Source: Aphidius gifuensis (taxonomy: Eukaryota > Arthropoda > Insecta > Hymenoptera > Braconidae). Taken from it: 64,000 nucleotides of DNA. The stretch spans positions 868,001-932,000 of the forward strand of contig NC_057793.1 in assembly GCF_014905175.1 (NCBI RefSeq). Reading direction: 5' to 3'. Every line of letters starts with the position of its first letter. The stretch's first letter is position 1. A model generated the notes under the pieces. It worked only from the letters and a program-made list of their open reading frames with translations. It was not told the origin of the DNA and ran no database searches. This document shows positions 1-13,793 of this stretch, in pieces. The translations under genes and the position numbers were made by a program.

Positions 1-2381
1 GGAGAAATAATTTTCACCAGGGTATTTTAAATTATTCAAAAAAATTTCAATGGCACTTGACTGTACATAAAATTGACGAAAAAAAAAATTGACGAAATTG
101 TTAATTAAAAAATAAACAAGATGAACATTGAAAAAAATAATAAATAAATAAATTAGAATTAGAATTAAATTAAAATTGCACGTATATTTGAAAATTAATT
201 AATTATGGAAGCAAATTATTATTAATTCCATAAAAAATTAATTAATTTTTATTAATAATTAATTTGGCCATTAAAATGCAGATTTTTTTATCTTTATTAT
301 TTGTAATTTATTGCACTAAAATTTTAATTATTTATAAGAGTGCAATTACTTTTCTTTAATGTGCATAGAATAAATTTAACTCGATATTTTCTTGATCAAA
401 TGATCACTCATTCATTTATCACTTGAAGTAACTGAGCACTGATCTTGTAATTTTATAATTAAAAAAAAAAAGAACAATATATAAATTAAAAGAATACAAA
501 ATAATAACCTGAATGATTTTAAATGTCATTTAATTGTGTCAATGGCACAAATATTTATTTTTTAAAATCATTTATCATGGCATTTGTTGCTAGCTAATTT
601 TAACACGATTTATTATTTTTATCATTTTTTTTTTTTACAAGCTAACTTAATTTATTTTAATGTCAATTACGCATGGATACATTTTTTTTTTTTTTTTATT
701 TGACTAGATTTTGATTAGCCATTATTAAAAATTAATTATCATTATGCCCGAAATATTATTTAAAATTTATTTCACTCCTGTGGGCTTGAGTATAATCAAA
801 ATAATTTTGAAAAGAAATTAGTGCACTTTATTGTTTAATTATTTATTTTTGTTTTTTTTTTTTTTTTTGGTATACGTTTAAACTAATTAACTTTTCGTTT
901 TTTAAATATTACATTATATAGAATTTGTTAATTAATTATCTAATGTTTTTTTTTGTTGTTGTATTTAAATGTGAACATTAAAAACATGTACAAGAATAAT
1001 TGATCTTAAATGACTAGTGTTATTCAAATTAAATTCATGTCTTTATTTTTAACTTTTTTTTTTCTTTGCTAATTTTTAAATTTCAATTTAAATATACGTA
1101 TTGCTGATTAAATTTCATTTGTCTATAACAAACTAAAAAACAAACTAAAAAAAAATTTAACAATAATAATTTTACATCAATATAGTTTTGAGATAAAAAA
1201 AATATCAAGATGTTTAAATGGCCGTTTAAAAATTGTTGCATTCTGTTGATGTATCATCAATGTAATAGGATTATCAAGACTAGCACACACGTCCTGACCC
1301 CATGATTATTTTTTTTTTAATTACAATTTATATAGCCTACAAAAAAAAATTACATTTCTCACTTTAGCTTCTGTTATTATTCTTTAATAATAATAATAAT
1401 CTAAGCTGCAATTTAAAAGTAAACAACCAACAAGAGTTTTTTTTTTTTTTATAATTTTTATAATTTATTTTATCTAATTATTTAAATATATTTTTAAAAT
1501 TAATATATTTTTGTAAAACTCTTGTAGCATATATACTTTTTTGTTTATTAATTTATTATTTTGAATAATTGGCAAAAACACAGCATACAGCAAGGCCAAG
1601 TTTCACACATTCGCAATTACGTTGTCATATTAATATCATTATTAGCACGAGTACACCATTCAACAATCGGATAAAGCATTTAAAAAATGAGGATTTTATT
1701 TAAATTCCCTAGATTGTGTCGTTTTTTCATTAATTTTTTTTACGCTTGTTTTTTTATTTGTACTGGTTATTGCACTGATAACCATATTTATAAAGTACAG
1801 ATGATTATTAAACTGTAATAATAAATCAACAAAAATACGAGAAAAAAAAGCTGAATATTATTACAGTAAAGTTTTGAATAAACTCACTTGACACGTTGTC
1901 ATATCAAAGTTAAATTCTTGTTTCTTATTATTTTATTTTTTCCGTTATAAATTATTTAAATTATTTAATTAACGGACTACAAGCATTAGGTATATATTTC
2001 TTTGATTTTAAATAATATATTATCCGTAAAAATAATAAAATAATCTCTTCACAAACTGTGATCTTATAAATTATATTATGACAGATCACATCGCAGTATA
2101 TTGAGTAAGTACACAATGTCATTTATCTATTTTTTTTTTTTTTTCTTTAAATTTCTTTAATAAGGAATCACAGGGAGTGAGTCCATTTTTAAATATTATT
2201 ATCCCTCAGCCAAAAATAAGATTTTTTATTTTTTATTAAATGACTCGTGTGTCATTTGTTGGAAAAAAGTTTTATAAACTTATTTTTAATCCAAAAAGGT
2301 ATCACATTCCTAGTTGGTTTTGGTAGGATTTTGTTGTTAATTATGTAAATAAATACCATTTATGATTTCATTTAATAAATC
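1..2381. other. AT-rich flank with no gene seen
   Basis: Long homopolymer A and T tracts and no reading frame of note on either strand. The part next to 2382 should hold the 3' untranslated region of Asator, which is transcribed leftward. I see no RNA gene or mobile element here. Confidence 0.5.
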
Positions 2382-5300
2382 TCACGATTCTCTGCTTACT
2401 GCTGTTTCTGGGACTGGTCTGAATCTACGGCATCTGTTGTCAATGAAAAATAAAAATTATTATAGAAAACATTTGTATAAAAATTAAAAATAAATAAAAT
2501 AAATTGCATTTTTGTATGTATAAAATTGATGTAATTGTAAAAGAGAGCTTATTTAAATTAAATAAATAAATGATAGCAGCAATGATGATAAGCAAATAAT
2601 TTAAAAATGAAAAAAAATGAAAATCATACCTAGCATTATTTTCAGCTACATGAGGTGGCAAAGACGAAGGTGGAGGTGGTGGCTGTGTATTTGGTGGTCC
2701 ACTACTATCAGAATCATTGTCACTACTTTCATCATTTCTTTTACCTGAATCTAATAAATATGAAGGTACACCTCTTGGATAATATCTTGGTAACACTTCA
2801 GAATTTGGTCTTGTTCTACGTTGAGGTCTTTGAAATCTTAAATTAAGTTGACTTGCATCTGTAACATATTTTTCACTTTGTCTTCTTCTACGTAGTGCTG
2901 GTGTACAACCAGTTAAATTTTCTTCTTCAGTTGAACTTGTTGATGTTAATGATGGTACTGGACGTGCATCTGGTAATGTTGCACATCTTCTCAATACTGG
3001 TGGATCCATATGGATTGACAATGATTTTCCTTTTATTGCTAAAAGTTATTTTATGAGTTAGTTTATCTATCAAAGCATCAAATAATTTATTACAAATATA
3101 TTTTTATTAATTTTAATTTAATATATTATTATGCTCTCTTTTTAAAAATAATTTATTCAACAATTCGATATTAAATTAGCTTCAACAGTGCAACTTGAAT
3201 TTCAGAAGCATTAGATGATAATTTAAATATAACTAAATGAAAATATTAATAATAAAAAAGTTAACTAACCAGATTCTTTGTTATCTTTGGATTGAGTTGA
3301 TGAAATAATTGATTTTTCATGTTCACTACCAGTTTTAGTATTTTGAGTATTTGGATCAGGTGTTGATTCAGACAATGAACATCTTGGACTTTTAACTGGA
3401 ACTGGTATTTTACTACAAACACTATGTGGTCTTGATGAATCACGATCTTTGTTATCTCGATAATCACGAAATGATGAATTATTTGTTGTTGCTGATGATT
3501 GTGACATAATTGCCTTATTTAATGATGTATTATTTGTATTTGCACGACTTTCTGTTGCATCATAATATATTGATGGTTCATCTGGACCAGGATTTGGACT
3601 TGCTGGACTAATTGTTGTTCCATTTGTTAATATTTCTTTAAATATTCAATACAAAAAATTTTTTAATATTAAATTATTGGCAAATTAAATTTTTGGATAA
3701 TTAAAATTAAAGAAAAAAACATACTTTTAATTGGTTCTTTTTCGACAATTGTTTGAATAATAGCACCATTATTACCAATTGAATTAATAATACGAATTTC
3801 AAGTCGACCATCACAATTTTCATGCTCTCCATAAACAGCATCATTATCAGGTATTTTTGATATTAAAGAATTTGTAAATGATCCAAATTTAACAGCAGGT
3901 ACACTTGCACGTCTTGATGGTGCTTCATTTTTTGGCTCATCATGTCGCATTGCGACATTCCACATGACATCAACTTCATACAAAACATCATCAAATGCTG
4001 CTTGCTGGATCTTGGATTAAATAATAGTAATAGTAATAAATAAAAGTAATTATTATTTGCTGTGAATATAAATTACAATTAAAACTAACCAGAGGTGCTT
4101 CAAGATTAGCTCGAACGTGTGGCGCCAGCGCCGGAACACTCCAAGCACGGGGCAGTATAGGATGAAGTTGTGGATATTTATCAATTCCAGTGATATTTAA
4201 ACATCTGTGTAATACACTGGGTCTATAAGAATCTTCACTTATTTTTGATAATGCTGTTTGTACAGTCATTAGAGCTGCTTGCTGTTGAGAGACACTTGTT
4301 GTTACTGATATTGCCTGAGGCACGAGGGATTTATCATCATTAGACCTAGTTGTTGGAATGACAGTTGCCACTGCTTCACTACCAACTGTGGACTACATAC
4401 TCAAGACGTATTAAAACGTCCAGTAAGGATTCATTCACACACAAAAAAAATATACACACAACTTCACACACAATTTATTATATTTAAATATTATTTATAT
4501 TATGTAGGAAGCAGTAAAAAAATAAATAAAATAAAAATAATTTTATGCAAGAAAAAAATAAATGTATTATGTCATAAAGGCTACATACAAGCGTATTTTT
4601 TTTTTTTTTTTTTTTATGTATATATTGTGTTATTTCAAATAACTAAACGCAAAATAAAATCATAAGCATAATTAACAAAAAAAAAAAATAAATGTCATTT
4701 GTTAGTTAATAATAATAACAATAAATAAAGCTAGAATTTTCAATAAAAGAAAATTTAACAAAAAGCAAAAAAAAAGCAAAACGGTGATACAACAGCTGTG
4801 GGAATCGTAGTGCATCGTTGATAGAGAGGAGTCAAGCGAGGGAGCCAATACAGGCCAGATGTTGCTAAAATATTAAACATAATATTGTTTAATAATAATT
4901 GCAAAAAAAAAAAAAGGGAAAAAAGAAGAAGAAGAAGAAATGAATATGAATGAAAGGAAATATTTGATATTGAATAGCAATTGTTATTTCGTCAGGAAAA
5001 TTTGAGGATTAATGAAATTACCTGGGGAATAATTGATGGTGCTGTTGGTTTATGTTCAGGACTTTGTAAATTTTCACCTTTCCATTCATTATCAGTTTCT
5101 TCTGAATCATCAAATTGTGATTTCCATTGTGATGCTAATGTAAGACCACCACCACCTCTTGTAACTTGTTGTAATGCTGATACATTATCATCATCAATTT
5201 GTGCAAATTGTGTTATTGAACAGTCTCTAACTGCTGAACGACCAGCTCTTGTTTGTGATCTTGTTTCAGTTCTTCTTCTTGGTTCTCTACGTAATGGTTC

Positions 5301-8016
5301 TCTTTGTTCAGTAACTGGGCTTTGATTACCAATTTGTTTTGTATTTGTAATATCATATGAACAATATGATGCATCAACCTCAGTTTGTATTCTTGGACTT
5401 GGTGGTTCACCAGATATGGGATCTTGTGGTGGTACAACACGTAATCTAGCAAATGTTGCACCACTTGCTGATTTTCTTAATGGTGTTGCTGTACTTGCTA
5501 TTGTTTTTGAACGTGGTACTTCAGATGCTGAACGTGCTGATGCCATTAAACCATCACTTTCATTATCAATTTGTTTTTCTTGTGGTGGTATTGGTGATGG
5601 TGCTTCAACAGCCATTGAGACAGCACGACGTTTCTTTGGTGAGCCTAAATATCAATAAATTGATTGTTTGTTTTTTGTTTTTTTTTTAAATTAAAACCCA
5701 AAAATTCAATGGGAAAAAGCTGACCTTGCACAGGAGGTGTTGCAGCAATTTGTGAACTCTGTTGTTGTTGTTGCTGCTGCTGTTGTTGCTGCTGTTGCTG
5801 TTGTTGTTGTTGTTGATGACTATTGTCAGTTATTTGTATTGTTGCATTACAATTTTTATCTCTTCCATGATTACTTATTGGTGATGTAAATGGAACTGGT
5901 GATCCATCATTTCCCAATAACAACCTACACAAACTTTCAATATCCATCTTTGCCTGAAAATTAATCAATTAATTTAGCAACCATTGACAATAATTTATAA
6001 GAAAAAAAATTTTTAAATAAAAAAATAAAGACCTCTTTTCGATTGTCTGGTTCAACATTTTCTTGATTATTAGTATCAACATTAGGTGTTGTTGGAGGTT
6101 GATTAATTGTCGTTGCTGTTGTAAGGGCAGGTGGTGCAGTTACTGTTGGTAATGATCTTGTTGTTGGTAAACCTTCATTTGGTGCTATTGGTCTTTCCCA
6201 GTCATATGGATCATTTAATTTAACTCCACGTCTTTTCATACATCTTTCAAATATTCCAGCAAGCATTGCATAGTCAGGTTTATCAGCATACTGTAAATTC
6301 TATCAAAAAGAGATAAAAAAAACATTAGCCAAATGATGCACAACTGATTACATTGACTTGTTTATAAATAGTTTAAAGGTAACAATATTAAATTACCTGT
6401 ATGTGTTCTAAAAAAAGACGAAGATCAGATGGAAGATGTTTGAGTAATAAACGATGATCATATTTTTCTTTTAATATTCCAACTTGTTCTTTATCTTTAA
6501 TTTTACGCCATGGTAATTGTCCATTAACAAATTCAACAAGCATATAAAATAATGACCATAAATCATCATGTCTACCCATTTCTTTATTTCTATGTGCATT
6601 TACTGATGCATAACGTACAGTACCACGAAAACCAGCAGCAGCTCGTGCTGGTCTAACTTCACCAGTACCCGTCGTAAATTGACGAGCAAGACCAAAATCC
6701 AACATGTATACCAATCGACAATTATAAGGATGACGTCCAATTGAAAAATTTGACTAAATAAAATCAATTAATTCATTTTATCATCAAAATTTTATATTTA
6801 TATTTAAATTAATAAATTACAAACCGGTTTAATGTCTCTGTGAAGGAAGCCCACTTGGTGTATACTTTCAATTGCTTTTAAAATTTGAAGACCAAGACGT
6901 AATGTGGTAGACAATGAAAATGCACCTCGAGGTTGTGCTCTTCTTAATTCAGCTAAATTTTTACCTTGAAGTTGCATAACAACGTAATTAAACCTGTCAT
7001 TACGACCACAGCCAATGAAGCGACAAACATGATCTTTGCCTGTTCAAGTATAATTTATATTTTATTATTAAAAAATATATTTTAATAAATTTAAGTTATT
7101 TAATATTTACCCTGAAGTTTTTTTAAAACTGCTACTTCCATTTTTAGTACTTGCTTTGGTTGTCTTGCTGATTCAACTTTTAATGCAACTTGTTCTTTTG
7201 TCAGCAGATCTAAACCCTCATATATTTCACCAAAACCACCACCACCAATTTTCCGCATCTGTTGAATAATAATTTTTTAATAAATTATAAATTAACTGTA
7301 ATTTTTTAAAATAAATATCAAGTTTGATTGATGTTTCTCATTCATCTTGGTGTAAAATAATAATAAAAAAATAAAAAAGTCACGTTCTTAATTTGTTCGT
7401 TCAATGACTCAGATGATTCAAAGATGAGATTACCCAACTTGAACTGGTACTTTAATTGGTAATATGACTGGCACAAGTACTGTCAACCTGTTTGTCTTTC
7501 AAAATTATTATTGTATTTTGTGTTTTATTATTTTACACTTGATAAATTTATTTATCAATAAACATAAACTAGTAAATTATCAACACACCCATTATGATAA
7601 TTGTCAAATTGATAATTCATGTTAAACTTACAACTTTCCATCTTTCTTTGACCACATGGCCCGGTTGTAACAAATCCTCACTTGTCATTGTGATGTTGTT
7701 ATTATGATCTGTACTTTCTTCGCCTACATTCCTTAGCACCAATTTACCTGGATGATTTGGATGCCTGTAATTAAAAATTAACAATTCATCAAATACAAAT
7801 TTAAAAAAAACAACCCTCTGTTAATAATGTCTGCCATGACAGTCAAAAAAAAAGTCCTTGAAAGGAAAAAAACACCATAAATGAATTAAAAAATAATTTA
7901 TGAAATTTATTAATAATAAATTAAACACTATTAATAATAAATAATTTAACCTATAAAATATTTGACAATTATTTTGTTAAATTGGTCAATAAATACGGTC
8001 CATTTTCGGCAGCCAT
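2382..8016 (-). CDS. Asator: Asator, tau-tubulin kinase homolog (complete, 13 coding exons)
   Basis: CK1-superfamily Ser/Thr kinase of the tau-tubulin kinase family; the Drosophila member associates with the spindle-matrix protein Megator. Exons in transcript order: 8016-7997, 7764-7632, 7258-7111, 7039-6825, 6753-6397, 6290-6033, 5953-5725, 5644-5022, 4392-4090, 4004-3725 (or from 4010), 3635-3270, 3038-2630, 2433-2382. All phases agree and the sum is 3393 nt, 1130 residues plus TGA. The kinase domain spans about residues 46-320: glycine loop IGGGGFGEIYEG (55-66), lysine in VALK (K78), HRDIKP (167-172), DFG (191-193). The tail is long, low-complexity and Ser/Pro/Arg-rich with a poly-Gln run near residue 420. 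The first coding exon carries only 20 coding bases (MAAENG plus two bases) and is chosen because its phase and context fit; a fallback ATG is at 7688. The donor after HRDIKP is the atypical GTTTGT, required by the family sequence. Confidence 0.93.
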
Positions 8017-8190
8017 GATTGCGTGTGGCCAAAGTTAAAGGGTGCAGTCGTATTTTAGTATTACGTTTAGAGAGAGGGAGAGAAGACAAATACTGTCAAG
8101 GGGCAATGAGGGGTTGGCCAAGAAGACGAGGTTGATAAAGGGAGCGGGAGGGTTATCACAGTGTGAGGGAGAATTCAACAACACCCTGTA
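8017..8190 (-). promoter_or_regulatory. Asator 5' leader / promoter region
   Basis: Immediately upstream of the predicted Asator start the sequence is clearly less AT-rich than its surroundings and, on the minus strand, pyrimidine-rich. This is where the 5' untranslated region and probably the promoter lie. No clear TATA box was found. A second GC-richer island at about 9140-9300 could be an alternative non-coding first exon. Confidence 0.4.
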
Positions 8191-10046
8191 TATATATATA
8201 TTTTTTTTTTTTTTTTACACCACCCTATTATAATACCCTGAATTTCAAAATAACAAAAAATAAAAAATAAAATTACTAACAGAAAATTTTTTGGTATTTC
8301 GAATTTGACAAAAATAAAAATAAATAGAAAAAAAAAAAAAAAAACAAACAATTTACGTAAGTTAATTATTTATTTATTATTATTATTATTTTTTTAATTT
8401 ATTTTTGTTTTAAATTATTTATTTATTTATCAAAATAGATCATTGTTTTTTTTAATTCTTTTGTTAACACAACGAAAATTCTTTGTGATTATTTTTCATT
8501 ATTTTTTTTTTTTATCTTGATAATTATACTCTTCTAATGACTAAGATGAAACTTTCTTCAAGTACCCAACACACACACACACACACATAAAATTTGCTAA
8601 GAACTCGATCCAAATATAATGACATTTTATTTTTACAGAGACAAATGTCGTCCAAGATAACTCTTTTAAAATACCTTTTTAATTAAAAGTATATGTAATA
8701 AACATTTCTAATGAATAATAATAAAATTAAAAAAATAAATTAAATATATATTCACTGTAATGTGTATTTATTATTGTAATTAAAAAAAAAAATTCAATAA
8801 CACACTTGTGTCTTTCTTATGGGACAGTGATTACACATTTTCTTTTTTTTTTTTTTATTTTTCATGTACTTTAATGTACTCAATCAACACACACACACAC
8901 GTACGAGATATACTTTATTTTATTTTTCTAAAATGAGACAAGTTGTAGATGATAATACATGCACAATGAATGGATGAGTAATAATTCAACAAAAGATATT
9001 GTCTTAATGATTAATTAAAATTGTAACACTTGTGTCATAATTTAATGTAAAACTTTTTCACTGACATACCTTAAATATTCCCAGTTATGTACTCACATAA
9101 AAAAAAAAAATAAATAAATATAAATGATTGTCTAGAAATCGATCTATTCAACGACTATCGGCGAGGAGACTTGATGGTGGCCTCACGCTATAAATTCCGC
9201 AACATTGGCCACGATAAAACACAGCTCCTCATCAAGCGGCCATTTTTTAACTGTATTTTTTATGTGATTGGCCTATTTTATCGTAAGGATGTATTTACAC
9301 TGGCTACCTACGACAATACTATTAAATTTTAATTATTTTAATATATATTAATACAGTTACGAGAATATTGCTGTTGAGTGGCCATTGTATATATCAAAAT
9401 TATATTATCGATTTCGTTGGCGTGTATTGTTATTATATGAAAGTTTTATTGATGACATTGAAATATGAATTTAAAGGAGAAATAAAACTATTTACAAAAC
9501 TATCATGTCAATGAGGAAATTTAGGCTTTTTTATTATTATATTATCACGTGATGTTATTATTTTTTTTAGTATATTTTACAAGTTTATTTGTTTTGCTAT
9601 GATTTTTTTATTTATATAAAATCATATTGTATATTTAGCAGCTGATGTATATTGTGACAATGTATATCAGATAGGATGAGGGTGATTCATCCAAGAGGAA
9701 AAAAGTTTCGGTCCATTTGATTTTTATATACACGTTTATTATTATATTCAATCAATTTTGCGTGTATAAATAAATGAATCAATCAACACTCGTTTATTTA
9801 TTTATTTTTAATTTACAAGTTTTATAAATTTTTTTATTGCTATTTTATTCGACAATTGATATTATAAAATTGAGCTAAAAAATTTATAAAAATACAATTT
9901 TTAAAATGAGAATTTTTAAATTATATTTTGTAGTTTTTGATGGATTTTTATTTGAAGATATAAAGAGGGGTATTCTATGTATTGACCTTGAAAATTGAAT
10001 TTAAAAAAAATTGAATTCAAAGAAAAATGTAAAAAATAAAAAAAAG
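8191..10046. other. Intergenic, no gene seen; GC-richer island at 9140-9300
   Basis: Mostly AT-rich sequence with two short (AC)n runs at about 8572-8586 and 8886-8900. The island at 9140-9300 stands out by composition but has no reading frame that I recognise. It may be an upstream Asator promoter or untranslated exon, since it lies upstream on the Asator strand. Confidence 0.4.
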
Positions 10047-10357
10047 TTTTGAAAAAAAATTTATAATACATTTAAAAAAATTATAAATTAAAATTTAAAA
10101 AATAGAATATAAAGTTATTTATTTTGTCTAATTAAAACATGACTTGATTAAATTTTTTAATGACATTTAATATATTTTTTTTTAAATTTAATATACAACG
10201 TATTGTTTATTGTTGAATTGACCCAATTAAAATTGCGCATTAAAAATGCTTTAACAAAATAAAATTAAACCAAAATATTTAAAAAATAATTTCAATTTAA
10301 TAATACCACAAAAATTATCTATTTTTATATCAAAAAAATATGAAAAAATATTTAATT
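10047..10357. repeat. Left part of tandem duplication unit A
   Basis: This block matches 16012-16319 nearly base for base with small indels, including the shared run taaaacatgacttgattaaa and a second run around acaacgtattgtttattgtt. In unit B the match continues directly into sequence homologous to 13017 onward, so unit A is interrupted between 10357 and 13017. Confidence 0.85.
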
Positions 10358-13016
10358 TATTTAGATTAAAAACAAGTTTTAATTTAAAAAAAAAAAAAAA
10401 TCTATTTTAATGATCTTTTTATAGACGACAGAATTAAATAGTCTTCTAGTGTTTACTTAATAAAATTTATGTATATAGTTATGATAATTGTGTAACTCTT
10501 TTGACAATGATGATAAATATTCATAATATATAAAAATAAAAAAATTTAATATCGTTTAATTAAATAAATACAAGTTTGATTTTCATGTTCTTCTTTCCGC
10601 AAGTTTTTTTTTTTTTTATAAATCGTAAAAATCTAAACTACACGGGTCGTAAGATTTTTTTTTTACCCAGGAAAATAGAGAGAGTCTTTGCCAACTCTTT
10701 TAATATATTTTTTTTTTTTTTTAGATAAAAATATCTCGAAAGATGACAGCGAGCAAGAGAGCAGTGGTTATGAGAAATCACCAGTGTTTTTCGTTTTCCG
10801 GGAAAATTTAAAATTCATTTTATTTTTTTACTATTAAATACATATTGTAATTATTATTTTTTTTTTCTCGTTTGATAAACAATAACAGGATACTTGTGAC
10901 GATAATGTCACGTGAATTTTTTGGATGACTTGTGAATAAATAATTAAATATAAAAAAAAATAATTTGCTTTTTTATTTTTTGAATAAAATTAAAATATAT
11001 TTAATGGAAATTCATGACCTCGGTAAACTTAAAAGTTAAATTACCAAGTGAGTGCAAAGATCTCACGAAATTTGTAAAAAAAAAAAATAAATACATTGAG
11101 TTTAAATCCAAAAATAAAACAGCATTGCTTTTCCAGCAGAAGCTATATCACTATTATGTTTATTCGAAGGTTTTAAGTTACAATTTTGATAAATTAAAAA
11201 TCTATATTAAAAAAAAAAAAAACCCGGCAGTCGATGAACGTAGTATTTAGTTTAAATATTTACAATTCAAATGTATATATTTTATCCAGAGTATATATTT
11301 AAAAACCATTAAATTAAAATAAAAAAAAAAAAAAGAAAAGCTGAGATAAAAAATATATATATTGTGTCGAAACTAATTTGTAAATATCAAATATCTGTTC
11401 TATATTTATAATAACATTTTTTTCTAAATAAATTTAAATATTTAAAGTAAATTTTTCAATTGAAATTAACACTTAGTTATAAAATTATTAAATTAAAAAA
11501 TTTTCAAAACAAATTTTTAATTAAATAACCGGTTTTTTATTTAAACAATTAATAAAAAATGAAAAATATTAATTACATTATGTCAATAGACATAATGACA
11601 AATTAAAAAAATAAAAAAAAACATACCACTTCATTATGTCAATCCAAAGATAAGCTGATTAATTGTCACTGATAAAAAAAAAAACTTTATTCACTCTAAT
11701 TAACAATTGACAATGAATAAAAAAAAAAAAATATGAAAATCACTGGATAATAATTGATAGTTTATTAAAAAAAAATTAAATTTTCTAATTTTTTAATAAA
11801 TAAAAATGATAATTTAATAATAACACAAGCCGGTGGTCCAACACTTGAAAACCAACTGGCTCTCTCTCTTAGCAAAAGAGTATATAAAGAGTCAGTAGAT
11901 CACCAAAAAAATGAACAAAATTAAATGGAACCACACAACGAATCTACCACATGAATAAAATAATAATAATTATTATAATAATAAATATACACTCATACAA
12001 ATGACGTCTGTGAATTTTTTTTTCATTATTTATTTTATTTTTTTTATATACCTATTATTTGATTGCCAACGTGAACAGATGAAATAAATAATTATAAATA
12101 ATTGGCTTATGGGGATGTCAACGATGTTTTGTATTTTTTAAAAAGAGTATTTTTATATTTCATTGACGGAAATGAAGATTGAATTCGAAACACCTAGACC
12201 TTGATGGATGGAGTCAAGATCAATGCGAAATTATTAAATGAAAAAAAAAATATATCTAAACAAAAAGAAAAATATTATTATTATTTTTTTTTGTTATCAA
12301 TTTGTGAATGACTTTTTGAGATATTATTTTTTATGATAAAAATAATAATGAGTTTGTAAATTAAGGTCAATGTACTCGTTGACTAAATATAAATTTTCTC
12401 AATGTCATGAAAATGATAAAAAGAAAAATTTCCAATTTATAATATTATAATGAAAATATATAAATAATTATTTTTATATTTTAAATTTAACTTTGTGATA
12501 ATTTATTTTTTATAATAATCATTATTGTTGGGTTCTTTTGTGTTTTAAATTATTTTTCTTTGAATTTTTTTTATATAGAAAAATAAATATATTTATTTAA
12601 TTTTCAGCAGGTGGAATTAATTAATTTCAACGTTTGTTTAAGCTAATTTTTTTGTTTATAAATTTTAAAAATAATTAAGATAAATTAAAATTAATAAATT
12701 AATAAATAAAATTATTGATTTTATATATTTTATAAATTTATTTAAGTATTTTATGCTGTGGCATGTGTTGTTGAATTAACAAGTGTATTTTTTTTTTATT
12801 TTTAAATTAATATAATTATATAAAATTTAAAAAATTTAATTGCTTTTGCCTTTCATCGTAATGATTTTTAATTAATTAATTATATATGAATTAAGTAGAA
12901 CATAAAACCAGGTGTCCCGCACTTTAAAAGTTCAAGAACTAATATAATTTTGGCAGGTTATTACTACCGTTTTTATTTCGTGAATTAGACAGAGCAATGA
13001 CATGAAATTTGGCATA
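10358..13016. other. 2.66-kb segment present only in duplication unit A
   Basis: Absent from unit B, where the flanks are joined directly at about 16320. It is non-coding as far as I can see; the small plus-strand frame at 11014-11250 looks accidental. At 11889 there is a TATATAAAG sequence with no convincing gene after it. The right end (12904-13016) begins AGGTGTCCCGCACTTTAAAAG, a style seen at the ends of some insect DNA transposons, so part may be a transposon remnant. Whether unit A gained it or unit B lost it cannot be decided here. Confidence 0.55.
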
Positions 13017-13793
13017 CTATCAAGGATAATAAAATTCGCGTTATAATAAACAAAATACATCAAGCAAGATGTGAATATTAAGCCCTCATTTTTGTAAATG
13101 TATCAAATAGTTTGGAAAATAATTTAATTTTCTTGTTAACTAGTTTATCAAGTGACAAATAGCATAAATATAATATTGTAATTGATTGTTGTAATTTATG
13201 ATGAGCTTAGTTGTATGACGTCCGGATGCAACGATATTTAACAAATAAATTTTTGGAGCAAAGCCTAAATAAAAAAAAAAAAGTTGAATCGCTTCACAGA
13301 AAAACACCGACAACGGCTGTATACTTTCTCATTTTTTTTTTTTCTTTTTTGTGTCTACGGTCATCATCAAAGACCCAAATTTTATTTTTAATTTTTTTTT
13401 TTTTTGTGCATTTGAATTACAATTTGACGACAAACTTTTGATTTGGTCATTTGTAATTTAAATAATATAAAATTTCAATTACATAATTATTGTCAGATTT
13501 CATTGAGGTGAATTTTTTAACTCTGATAAATTAAATTTGAATATGAAAAAATAAAATAGTTTTTTTTTTATTTGAATAAATAATATTTAAAATTAAGTCA
13601 TATTTCCTTATTTTTTAAAATTTTTTAAATATGTTTTTGTCATAAAAAAATAAAATGCGATATAAAATTTAATAGCCAGTTTATTATTCAAATATTATTT
13701 TTTTTTTTTACATTAAAAGACAAAGGTTGTATATTATTATTACAATTTTATTGTAGTCGAAAAGAAAAAAAAATTATATATATAGTTAAAATA

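Noticed and set aside
4981..5689. Plus-strand frames of 74-114 codons opposite Asator
   Set aside because: Antisense of a strongly supported Asator exon (5022-5644).
11889..11960. TATATAAAG followed by a short ATG frame (about 15 codons)
   Set aside because: No initiator at the right distance and no sizeable or spliced coding sequence after it.
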